DNA of 29,770 bases from JBOGEN01 sp050743265. Lineage in GTDB: Bacteria; Actinomycetota; Actinomycetes; JBOGEN01. The position numbers were made by a program, and so were the translations under genes. Shown here in pieces: positions 17,373-24,090 of this stretch. The notes below the pieces were generated by a model, which saw only the letters and a program-made list of their open reading frames with translations, searched no databases and had not been told where the DNA came from. Each line of letters begins with the position of its first letter. Position 1 is the first letter of the stretch. The stretch is taken from positions 1 to 29,770 of the forward strand of contig JBOGEN010000081.1 of assembly GCA_050743265.1 (NCBI GenBank). The letters run 5' to 3'.

Positions 17373-18221
17373 TCAGCGGGGTGAGAGCACCACCCCGAGC
17401 AGCCCAGGCCCCACGTGGGCGCCGACCGCTCCGGACACCTCGGAGACGAAGCACTCCCCCACGCCGGGCAGGCGAGCGGACAGCCGGGCGGCCAGGGCCG
17501 ACGCACGCTCGCCCGCGTCCAGGTGGTGCACGGCGACGTCCACCGTGGCGGAGCCCGCCGCGGCGAGGGCCAGCTCCTCGAGGCGGGCCACCGCGCGGGC
17601 GGCCGTCCGCACCTTCTCGAACGGCTCGACCCGGCCGTCCACGAGGTGCAGCAGCGGCTTGACCGCGAGGGCGGAGCCGAGCAGCGCCTGTGCGGCGCCG
17701 ATGCGTCCCCCGCGGCGCAGGTGCTCGAGGGTGTCCAGGGAGAACAGGACGGTTCCGGCCGCGGACCGTTCGGCCGCCACCCGGGCGACCTCCGCGAGGT
17801 CACCGTCCTTCGCGGCGACCTCGGCCGCGGCGAGGGCCCCGAAGCCGAGTCCCATGCCGAGCGAGCGCGAGTCGACCACCCTCACCTCGACGGGAAGGTC
17901 GTCCGCGGCCAGGCGCGCCGCCTCCCACGTCCCGGACAGCTCGCCGGACAGGTGCACCGACACGATTCCCTCGGCGCCACGGTCGACCGCCTGGCCGTAC
18001 GCCTGGGCGAGCGCCTTCGGCGACGGCCGCGACGTCGACACCGGTACCCGCCGACGCAGCGCGGCCGCGACCTCGCCGGACGTGATGTCGACAAGGTCCG
18101 CGTGGGCACGCCCGCCCACCAGGACGGTGAGCGGGACGACGGTCACGCCGAGGCGCTCGGCCATCGGCACGGGCAGGCAGGCCGCGGAGTCGGTGACCAC
18201 CGCGATGCGGGCGGGGGTCAC
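17373..18221 (-). CDS. DegV family fatty-acid-binding protein
   Basis: DegV proteins bind a fatty acid and, where studied in Firmicutes, present it to a fatty-acid kinase (FakB). The 282 residues begin VTPARIAVVTDSAACLP, the usual first strand and loop. Lipid-site landmarks follow: VPVSTSRPSP (family T-S-Q/R-P), VHLSGELSGTWEAA and VVDSRSLGMGLG. C-terminal blocks include FSLDTLEHLRRGGRIG and KPLLHLVDGRVEPFEKVRT. The GTG start overlaps the leuS stop by 4 bp, so it is translated from the leuS message and would share the attenuation control upstream of leuS. No FakA-like gene is visible nearby. The specific ligand is unknown. Confidence 0.92.
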   Translation of the reverse strand: MTPARIAVVTDSAACLPVPMAERLGVTVVPLTVLVGGRAHADLVDITSGEVAAALRRRVPVSTSRPSPKALAQAYGQAVDRGAEGIVSVHLSGELSGTWEAARLAADDLPVEVRVVDSRSLGMGLGFGALAAAEVAAKDGDLAEVARVAAERSAAGTVLFSLDTLEHLRRGGRIGAAQALLGSALAVKPLLHLVDGRVEPFEKVRTAARAVARLEELALAAAGSATVDVAVHHLDAGERASALAARLSARLPGVGECFVSEVSGAVGAHVGPGLLGVVLSPR

Positions 18222-20689
18222 CCCGGCACGACGTTGACGAGCTTCGGCGCGCGCACCACGACGGTACGGACCGGCCGGTCCCCCAGCGCCTGGCGCACCT
18301 TGGGTGAGGCGAGCGCCAGCTCCCGCAGCGCGTCCTCGCTCACCGAGGGCGGCACCTCGAGCTTGTCGCGCAGCTTGCCCGCGACCTGGACGACGCAGGT
18401 CACCGACTCCTCGACGAGCAGCGCTGGATCGGCAGCCGGCCAGCCGGCCAGGGCGACGGTCGGCTCGTGGCCGAGCCGTGCCCACATGTCCTCAGCCGTG
18501 TACGGGGCGAACAGCGAGAGCATCACCGCGACGACCTCGGCTGCCTCCCGGACCGCAGGGTCGCCCGGCCCGGAGCCGGTGTCGATGGCCTTCCGCGCCG
18601 CGTTCACCAGCTCCATCACACGCGCCACGGCGACGTTGAACCGGAAGTGGTCCATCAGCCCGGTGACCTCGTGCACGACGTGGTGGGTCACCCGGCGCAG
18701 CGCCACGTCCCCCGTGGAGGGGTCGGTGCCGGGGTCGCTGGTGACGTCCCCGGCCAGGCGCCACGCCCGGGCCAGGAACCGCCGCGACCCCTCGGGGGAC
18801 ACGTCCGCCCAGTCGATGTCGTCCTCGGGTGGGCCGGCGAACACCATCGTCAGGCGAACCGCGTCCACGCCGTACGCCTCGATCTGCTCGCCCAAGTCGA
18901 CCATGTTGCCCCGGGACTTGCTCATCGCCGCGCCGTTGAGGATGACCTGCCCCTGGTTCAGCAGCGCGCGGAAGGGCTCGGTGAAGTCGAGCAGGCCGAC
19001 GTCGTACAGCACCTTGGTGATGAACCGGCTGTACAGCAGGTGCAGGATCGCGTGCTCGACGCCGCCGACGTACTGGTCCACCGGCAGCCACCGGCGGTCG
19101 GCCTCCACGTCGAACGGCACGTCGTCACGGTCCGCGGACGGGTAGCGCAGGTAGTACCAGGACGAGTCGACGAACGTGTCCATGGTGTCGGTGTCCCGGC
19201 GGGCCTCGCCCCCGCACTTCGGGCACGTGGTACGGACCCAGTCCTCCGCCGCGGCCAGCGGCGAGACGCCCTTCGGCGCGAGGTCGGCGCCGCGCAGGTC
19301 CGGCAGCAGCACGGGCAGCCACTCGACGGGCACCGGCACCTCGCCGCACGCCTCGCAGTGCACCACCGGGATCGGGGCGCCCCAGAACCGCTGCCGCGAC
19401 AGCAGCCAGTCGCGCAGGCGGTAGTTGACCGTCCCGCGCCCCTGGCCGCGGGCCTCCAGGTCGCCGATGATGCGGCCGATCGCGTCGTCGGCGCGCATGC
19501 CGTCGTACGGTCCCGAGTTGACCATCACGCCGTCGTGCGTCGTGGCGACGTACGTCTCGGACGGGTCGTCCGCTCCCTCGACCGAGACGACCGTGCGCAC
19601 GTCGAGACCGAACGTCCGGGCGAAGTCCAGGTCGCGCTGGTCGTGCGCGGGCACGGCCATGATGGCGCCGGTGCCGTACTCGGCCAGGACGTAGTCGCTC
19701 GCCCAGATCGGGATGCGCTCGCCGTTGACCGGGTTGACCGCGTACCGGCCCAGGAAGACGCCCGTCTTCTCCCGCTCGGCCGACATGCGCTCGACCTCGG
19801 TCTCGCGCTGCACCTGCGTGACGTACTCGTCGAAGTCCGCGCGCGCCTCGGGCGCGCACAGCTCGTCGGCCAGCGGGGAGTCGGCGGCCACGACGAAGAA
19901 CGTCGCGCCGTACAGCGTGTCCGGCCGGGTGGTGAACACCGTGACGGGCTCGTCGCGGCCCTCGATGGCGAACTCGACCTCGGCGCCGGTCGACCGTCCG
20001 ATCCAGTTGCGCTGCATGGTGAGCACGCGCTCGGGCCAGCGCCCGCGCAGCTCCTCCATGTCCTCGAGCAGCCGGTCGGCGTACTCGGTGATCCTGAAGT
20101 ACCACTGGGTGAGGTTGCGCTTCGTCACCTCGGCGCCGCAGCGCTCACAGAAGCCGTTGACCACCTGCTCGTTCGCCAGCACGGTCTGGTCCCGCGGGCA
20201 CCAGTTGACGGCGGACGCCTTGCGGTACGCCAGGCCGCGCTCGTACAGGGTGAGGAACAGCCACTGCGTCCACCGGTAGTACTCGGGATCGCAGGTGTGC
20301 AGCCGCGTGGACCAGTCGAACGAGACCCCGTACCGGCGGAAGGACGCCGCCTGCGTCTCGATGTTCGCGTACGTCCAGTCGGCGGGGTGGGCGTTGCGCG
20401 CGATGGCGGCGTTCTCGGCCGGCAGGCCGAACGCGTCCCATCCGATCGGGTGCAGCACGTTGCGGCCCTGCTGGAACTGGTAGCGGGCCACGACGTCCCC
20501 GATCGCGAACGCCTCGCCGTGCCCCATGTGCAGGTCGCCCGAGGGGTACGGGAACATGTCGAGCACGTAGACGCGCTCCCGCTCGTCCTCGGGCCCGCCG
20601 GCGCGGAACGCGTCCATCCGCTGCCACACGGGCAGCCACCGCCGCTGCACGGCACCGAAGTCGTACGTCTCGGTCGGGCTCTCGGTCAT
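18218..20689 (-). CDS. leuS: Leucine--tRNA ligase
   Basis: LeuRS charges tRNA-Leu with leucine and proofreads in its CP1 domain. The class I signature HMGH is at residues 54-57 in DMFPYPSGDLHMGHGEAF. Zinc-type Cys pairs occur in VHCEACGE and TTCPKCGGEA. The CP1 editing domain holds the TTRPDTLYGATF block. The KMSKS-type loop is AAMSKSRGN near residue 588, followed by the anticodon-binding and C-terminal domains, for 823 residues. The ATG at 20689 has GAGGACC just upstream; an in-frame ATG at 20755 sits at the terminator and would add unconserved residues. The leader carries a Leu-rich peptide and terminator, so expression probably responds to leucyl-tRNA supply. degV overlaps the stop. Confidence 0.97.
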   Translation of the reverse strand: MTESPTETYDFGAVQRRWLPVWQRMDAFRAGGPEDERERVYVLDMFPYPSGDLHMGHGEAFAIGDVVARYQFQQGRNVLHPIGWDAFGLPAENAAIARNAHPADWTYANIETQAASFRRYGVSFDWSTRLHTCDPEYYRWTQWLFLTLYERGLAYRKASAVNWCPRDQTVLANEQVVNGFCERCGAEVTKRNLTQWYFRITEYADRLLEDMEELRGRWPERVLTMQRNWIGRSTGAEVEFAIEGRDEPVTVFTTRPDTLYGATFFVVAADSPLADELCAPEARADFDEYVTQVQRETEVERMSAEREKTGVFLGRYAVNPVNGERIPIWASDYVLAEYGTGAIMAVPAHDQRDLDFARTFGLDVRTVVSVEGADDPSETYVATTHDGVMVNSGPYDGMRADDAIGRIIGDLEARGQGRGTVNYRLRDWLLSRQRFWGAPIPVVHCEACGEVPVPVEWLPVLLPDLRGADLAPKGVSPLAAAEDWVRTTCPKCGGEARRDTDTMDTFVDSSWYYLRYPSADRDDVPFDVEADRRWLPVDQYVGGVEHAILHLLYSRFITKVLYDVGLLDFTEPFRALLNQGQVILNGAAMSKSRGNMVDLGEQIEAYGVDAVRLTMVFAGPPEDDIDWADVSPEGSRRFLARAWRLAGDVTSDPGTDPSTGDVALRRVTHHVVHEVTGLMDHFRFNVAVARVMELVNAARKAIDTGSGPGDPAVREAAEVVAVMLSLFAPYTAEDMWARLGHEPTVALAGWPAADPALLVEESVTCVVQVAGKLRDKLEVPPSVSEDALRELALASPKVRQALGDRPVRTVVVRAPKLVNVVPG

Positions 20690-20756
20690 CTGGTCCTCAC
20701 ACTCGCGGCGGCGCGGGCGGCCGGTGCCCGCTGCGGGCGGCCTGCGCGGGGTCATG

Positions 20757-20780
20757 AAAAAACCCCTCGCACAGGAGGGG
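20757..20780 (-). terminator. Intrinsic terminator in the leuS leader
   Basis: On the minus strand CCCCTC, a six-base loop CTGTGC, GAGGGG, then six T. It is the only classical U-tract terminator I found in the window. It lies 67 bp before the leuS start and after a short Leu-codon ORF, so it must be read through for leuS to be expressed. Confidence 0.9.
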
Positions 20781-20822
20781 TCGCCGCGCTGACGTTGCCT
20801 CGGTGCCGGAGGGCACCGTGGG

Positions 20823-20858
20823 TCAGCGCGGCCCGCCAAGGAGCAGGGCAGCCCGCAT
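20823..20858 (-). CDS. Leu-rich leader peptide of leuS
   Basis: An 11-codon ORF encoding MRAALLLGGPR. It has three consecutive Leu codons (CTG, CTC, CTT at 20846-20838) and a TGA stop. It has no ribosome site; a TACCCT hexamer ends seven bases before the ATG, so it is probably translated from a leaderless transcript. Its stop codon lies in the left arm of the leader stem. Three Leu codons in eleven, just before an intrinsic terminator ahead of leuS, fit a sensor for charged tRNA-Leu. Confidence 0.75.
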   Translation of the reverse strand: MRAALLLGGPR

Positions 20859-20865
20859 GCGGGTC

Positions 20866-20871
20866 AGGGTA
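20866..20871 (-). promoter_or_regulatory. Candidate -10 box of the leuS leader
   Basis: TACCCT on the minus strand, seven bases before the leader-peptide ATG, so transcript start should fall at or next to that ATG. The -35 region is poor (CTGCCT at 17-bp spacing). The box lies only about 15 bp after the stop of the GGDEF gene. Confidence 0.55.
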
Positions 20872-20886
20872 GCGCAGCCGTCCGGA

Positions 20887-21972
20887 TCAGGCAGGACCGT
20901 CTGCCGCCCGCCGCGCGGGCGCGTCGCTCCCACGCAGCACGCGGCGGACGTAGAGCTCCTGCTCACACAGGGCGAGCAGGGTACCGAGGTTGCCGGAGTC
21001 CCAGGGGGCCAGCGAGGCGGCGGCCGCCGTCACGGCCGGCGTCCAGTCCTCGGGCGGGATCGCGGGGTGGCGGGCCAGCGCGTCACGGATCCGGCGCTCC
21101 AGGTCGTACGGCGAGACCCCGACGCCGGGGCCGACCACGCAGAACAGGCGGTCGTCCCAGCGGGCGGCCACGTCGGTGCCGCGGATGGCGCTGGACACGG
21201 CTCCGGCCGCGGCCACCAGCACGTCGTCCACGGCGGTGGGGCCCAGCCGGCCCACGGTCCTGTCGAGGCCGCCGACCTCCACGAACAGGCAGTGCACGGC
21301 GTCACCCTGCCGGCGTGCGCTCTCGATCATCCGGGTTGCCACCAGGGAGAGCCCGCGCCGCGAGGCGAGCCCGGTGAGCGGGTCGGTGGCCCGGACCGCC
21401 GCGTGCGCGTCGAGCGCGCGCGCGACCTTCCCGGCCTGACGGTGCCGCCCGGTCTCGAGCAGGGCGGCGGTGGCACAGGCCAGGACGAGCACCGCCACGG
21501 GAGCCGGCCAGGCGGACGGGGCCACCGCGCCGAAGAGCACGCCCAGCGAGGCCGCCGAGAGCGCCCCGGCCAGGACAGCGAGCCAGCGCGGGTTCGCGAG
21601 CACCAGGCCGGCGAGCACGGCGACCGCGACGACGCCGAGGTCGGCCACCGCGTGACGCCCGGCCAGCGCGACCACGACGAGGGCCTGGGCGGAGACGGCG
21701 CCGAGCGCGAGGACGACGACGACCCGGGCGGTGGTCTCGGCCACGGGCCCGCGGAACCAGACCGCGAGGGCGGTACCGGCGACCACGAGGAGACCGGCGC
21801 CGGCCACCCAGGCAGCCGCTGGCCCGGCCAGGCCGGACTGCAGCACGGCCCGCACGAGGGCGAGCCCGAGCAGCAGCGTCGCGGCACCGGCGAGGATCGG
21901 CCAGGTGGAGAGCGGCGGGTCTGGCTCGACGATCGGTACGGGCGGGCGGGGGCCCGCGTCCGGCTGGGTCAC
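20887..21972 (-). CDS. Membrane protein with degenerate GGDEF domain
   Basis: GGDEF domains make cyclic di-GMP; this one has probably lost that activity. The 361-residue protein has a short Pro-rich N terminus and about six hydrophobic segments between residues 25 and 165. A linker (ETGRHRQAGKVARALDAHAA) is followed by a GGDEF fold that opens with the normal DPLTGLASRRGL. The active-site signature, normally RxGGDEF, here reads RWDDRLF, so the glycines that hold GTP and the acidic metal ligands are replaced. It may act as a sensor, binding partner or pseudo-enzyme. The GTG at 21972 is the first start before the Pro-rich tail; its ribosome site is weak. It stands alone between tRNA-Ala and leuS. 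Confidence 0.88.
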   Translation of the reverse strand: MTQPDAGPRPPVPIVEPDPPLSTWPILAGAATLLLGLALVRAVLQSGLAGPAAAWVAGAGLLVVAGTALAVWFRGPVAETTARVVVVLALGAVSAQALVVVALAGRHAVADLGVVAVAVLAGLVLANPRWLAVLAGALSAASLGVLFGAVAPSAWPAPVAVLVLACATAALLETGRHRQAGKVARALDAHAAVRATDPLTGLASRRGLSLVATRMIESARRQGDAVHCLFVEVGGLDRTVGRLGPTAVDDVLVAAAGAVSSAIRGTDVAARWDDRLFCVVGPGVGVSPYDLERRIRDALARHPAIPPEDWTPAVTAAAASLAPWDSGNLGTLLALCEQELYVRRVLRGSDAPARRAADGPA

Positions 21973-22080
21973 ACCGAGGTCATCGGCGGGGAGACGCCCT
22001 GGTTGACCCGAAGGCCTCAGGATCGCCCAAGCGGACTACGAGGTGACCGAAGGGACGAGAGGAGGGGCTGCCGGAGAGAC

Positions 22081-22127
22081 CGGGCCGGCGACGAGCCGGT
22101 GACGGAGGCCGACGGAACGCCGGCCCG
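22081..22127 (-). terminator. Long-loop hairpin directly after tRNA-Ala
   Basis: Perfect 10-base arms CGGGCCGGCG (22081-22090) and CGCCGGCCCG (22118-22127) enclose 27 bases. The stem begins at the base next to the tRNA CCA end. No U tract. It may end tRNA transcription or guide 3' trimming. Confidence 0.5.
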
Positions 22128-22203
22128 TGGTGGAGCTAGCCGGACTCGAACCGGCGACCTTCTGCATGCCATGCAGACGCGCTACCAGCTGCGCCATAGC
22201 CCC
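22128..22203 (-). tRNA. tRNA-Ala (anticodon GGC)
   Basis: The 76-nt gene folds as a full cloverleaf. The 7-bp acceptor GGGGCTA/TAGCTCC includes the G3-U70 pair that identifies alanine tRNA. The anticodon stem TCTGC/GCAGA holds the loop ATGGCAT with GGC at 22170-22168, reading GCC and GCU codons. The T arm contains GGTTCGAGTCC. CCA is encoded (22130-22128). Confidence 0.97.
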
Positions 22204-22232
22204 GCGTGGTGGGATCACCCAAAGGCCCGCAC

Positions 22233-22238
22233 AGTCTA
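22233..22238 (-). promoter_or_regulatory. Candidate -10 box for tRNA-Ala
   Basis: TAGACT on the minus strand, 29 bp before the mature 5' end of the tRNA. TTCGTG about 18 bp upstream is a weak -35. It lies between the tRNA and the phosphatase stop codon. Confidence 0.5.
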
Positions 22239-22263
22239 GCCCGTGCTCGCGCGGGCCACGAAA

Positions 22264-22932
22264 TCACGTCGTACCGGGCGCTTCCGCCCACCGCGGGGTG
22301 TCGTCCCGGGCGGGGCCGCCATTGACCGCGCCGACGTTGTGCGCGAGCAGGCACCAGCCGCCCGGTGACTCCTCGAGCACGGACCAGGCGCAGTTGGCCA
22401 GCGGCCCCAGCACGCCCGCCCGGGCCACGTCGAGCCCCAGCAGGGCGCAGAGCACCCCGCGCGCGGTGGCCCCGTGCGTCACGGCGACCACCGTGGCTCC
22501 GTCGGGCAGCGGCGCCAGGGTCTTCGCCAGCGTGTCGACGGCCCGCGCGCCAGCCTCCGCCAGCGTCTCCCCGGCGGGCGGGCGGACGTCCCCACCCGGC
22601 GTACGCCAGGAGGGCTGTCCCGGGTGAGCGGCCAGGAACTCCTTGAGCGTGCGGCCTTGCCACAACCCCCCGTGCCGCTCCCTCAGCCCCTCGTCGTACG
22701 TGACCTCGGTGCCGGTCACGCGGCCGAGTCGCATCGCGGTGGACGACGCGCGGGCCAGGTCGGAGGACACGATCACGTCCGGGCGGGTGGCCGCCAGCAC
22801 GCGTGCCGCACGCGTCGCCTGGCGTGCCCCGACGTCGTCGAGTGGGACGTCCGTCTGCCCCTGGAAGCGCTGCGCGACGTTCCACGCCGTACGGCCGTGA
22901 CGCCACAGGACGAGGCGGCGCCCCTCACTCAC
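22264..22932 (-). CDS. Histidine phosphatase family protein (GpgP-like)
   Basis: This is a phosphoglycerate-mutase-fold phosphatase using a phospho-histidine intermediate. The catalytic motif is LWRHGRTAWN, with Arg11-His12-Gly13, followed by FQGQTDVPLDDVG and SSDLARASSTA. The acid loop is LRERHGGLWQGR, and the second His is in VVAVTHGATARG. The 222 residues suit the family. The GTG start overlaps the rsfS stop by 4 bp. In Mycobacterium tuberculosis the same order nadD, rsfS, gpgP encodes glucosyl-3-phosphoglycerate phosphatase, so that role in methylglucose lipopolysaccharide synthesis is possible, but the substrate is not proven by sequence. Confidence 0.92.
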   Translation of the reverse strand: MSEGRRLVLWRHGRTAWNVAQRFQGQTDVPLDDVGARQATRAARVLAATRPDVIVSSDLARASSTAMRLGRVTGTEVTYDEGLRERHGGLWQGRTLKEFLAAHPGQPSWRTPGGDVRPPAGETLAEAGARAVDTLAKTLAPLPDGATVVAVTHGATARGVLCALLGLDVARAGVLGPLANCAWSVLEESPGGWCLLAHNVGAVNGGPARDDTPRWAEAPGTT

Positions 22933-23324
22933 CCCACGAGCCCGTCGCGGCCACTGCCAGCCGTCACGGTCTCGGGCAGGTCCACGAGCGGGCAGTCCTT
23001 CCACAGTCGCTCGAGCGCGTAGAAGGTGCGCTCCTCCGCGTGCTGGACGTGGACGACGACGTCGGCGTAGTCCAACAGCACCCAGCGCCCCTCGCGCTCC
23101 CCCTCCCTGCGGACCGGTTTGGCCTCGTGGTCACGAAGCCGCTCCTCCACCTCGTCGACGATCGCCTTGACCTGACGGTCGTTGGGCGCGGAGCAGAGGA
23201 GGAACGCGTCGGTGATGACGAGCTGGTCGCTCACGTCGATCGCGACGATGTCATCGGCCAGCTTGTCCGCTGCCGCCTCGGCTGCTGCGGTGACGAGCTC
23301 GAGGGCCCGGGGGGATGCGGTCAT
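22929..23324 (-). CDS. rsfS: Ribosomal silencing factor RsfS
   Basis: RsfS binds ribosomal protein L14 and blocks subunit joining when nutrients are short. The 131 residues start MTASPRALELVTAAAEAAAD and carry the family core: IVAIDVSDQLVITDAFLLCS, then NDRQVKAIVDEVEERLRD, EGEREGRWVLLDYADVVVHV and the terminal FYALERLWKDCP. The ATG at 23324 matches the usual N terminus; an in-frame GTG at 23354 would add ten residues. It lies 125 bp after nadD and its stop overlaps the phosphatase start. Confidence 0.95.
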   Translation of the reverse strand: MTASPRALELVTAAAEAAADKLADDIVAIDVSDQLVITDAFLLCSAPNDRQVKAIVDEVEERLRDHEAKPVRREGEREGRWVLLDYADVVVHVQHAEERTFYALERLWKDCPLVDLPETVTAGSGRDGLVG

Positions 23325-23449
23325 GTAGCCAATCCAGGGGTCGAGGTCACTCACCCCTAGGGTGCCACGGATCGTCCGCTGTCCGCCGGTGGGATCGCCC
23401 CGACTCCCCCGGTTGGATCGGCCCGTCGTGGCGCGCGCAGCCTCGCTTG

Positions 23450-24055
23450 TCACCCCACGTAACCGTCGCGGTACAGATGGCACTTGTTGATGTACTGCAC
23501 CACCCCGTCCGGCACGAGGTACCAGACCGGCATGCCCCGCGCGACCCGGTGCCGGCAGTCGGTGGACGAGATCGACATCGCCGGCACCTCGACGAGGCTG
23601 ACGCCCCCGTCCGGCAGGCCCGGGTCCGCGAGGTGGTGGCCGGGACGGGTCACCCCGACGAAGTGCGCGAGGCCGAACAGCTCGTCCACGTCCCGCCAGG
23701 ACAGGATCTGGGCCAGCGCGTCCGCCCCGGTGATGAAGTACAGGTCGACGTCGGGCCCGCGCAACCGGCGCAGCTCGCGCAGCGTGTCGATGGTGTACGT
23801 GGGACCGTGCCTGTCGATGTCGATCCGGCTGACGGAGAACCGCGGGTTCGACGCGGTCGCGATCACCGTCATGAGGTAGCGGTCCTCCGCCGGCGCCACC
23901 CGCTCGTGCGTCTTCTGCCACGGCTGCCCGGTCGGGACGAACACCACCTCGTCCATGGCGAAGCCCGCCGCAACCTCACTGGCCGCGACGAGGTGCCCGT
24001 GGTGGATCGGGTCGAACGTGCCGCCCATGATCCCCAGGCGCTGCCGGTCACTCAC
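23450..24055 (-). CDS. nadD: Nicotinate-nucleotide adenylyltransferase
   Basis: NadD joins nicotinate mononucleotide and ATP to give deamido-NAD, a late step of NAD synthesis. The nucleotidyltransferase signature is GIMGGTFDPIHHGHLV, with the HHGH motif at residues 18-21. The second motif SISSTDCRHRV (ISSTxxR) is near the C terminus, and ITGADALAQILSW lies between. The 201 residues are a normal length. The GTG at 24055 follows TACTGT with seven bases between, so a leaderless transcript is likely. It is followed by rsfS, the common pairing. Confidence 0.96.
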   Translation of the reverse strand: MSDRQRLGIMGGTFDPIHHGHLVAASEVAAGFAMDEVVFVPTGQPWQKTHERVAPAEDRYLMTVIATASNPRFSVSRIDIDRHGPTYTIDTLRELRRLRGPDVDLYFITGADALAQILSWRDVDELFGLAHFVGVTRPGHHLADPGLPDGGVSLVEVPAMSISSTDCRHRVARGMPVWYLVPDGVVQYINKCHLYRDGYVG

Positions 24056-24062
24056 GTCCCGC

Positions 24063-24068
24063 ACAGTA
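24063..24068 (-). promoter_or_regulatory. Candidate -10 box for a leaderless nadD transcript
   Basis: TACTGT on the minus strand, seven bases before the nadD GTG. Ribosome-site match before the GTG is poor. Lies in the 35-bp gap after the PaaK-type gene. Confidence 0.45.
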
Positions 24069-24090
24069 GCCGTCCGCCCGGCCGTGGCGG

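Larger units (their letters stand above)
20757..20858 (-). promoter_or_regulatory. Transcription attenuator of leuS-degV (leader RNA)
   Basis: In 5' to 3' order on the minus strand: a leader peptide ORF (20858-20823), an 11-base left arm (20832-20822) that overlaps the peptide's end, an inner hairpin (20818-20801), the matching right arm (20793-20783), then the terminator. A candidate antiterminator pairs GCAC-C-GAGG (20806-20798) with CCTC-CT-GTGC (20778-20769). It competes with the terminator and the inner hairpin and would cross the 11-bp stem. A ribosome stalled at the Leu codons would cover the left arm, which could favour the antiterminator. The helices are seen in the sequence; the switching logic is inferred. 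Confidence 0.75.

Noticed and set aside
20690..20755. In-frame ATG at 20755 as the leuS start
   Set aside because: It lies directly on the U tract of the terminator, has no ribosome site, and adds 22 low-complexity residues; the ATG at 20689 has GAGGACC upstream.
20757..20858. T-box riboswitch for leuS
   Set aside because: The leader is only about 170 nt and lacks the T-box bulge sequence and a specifier loop; a Leu-codon peptide fits better.
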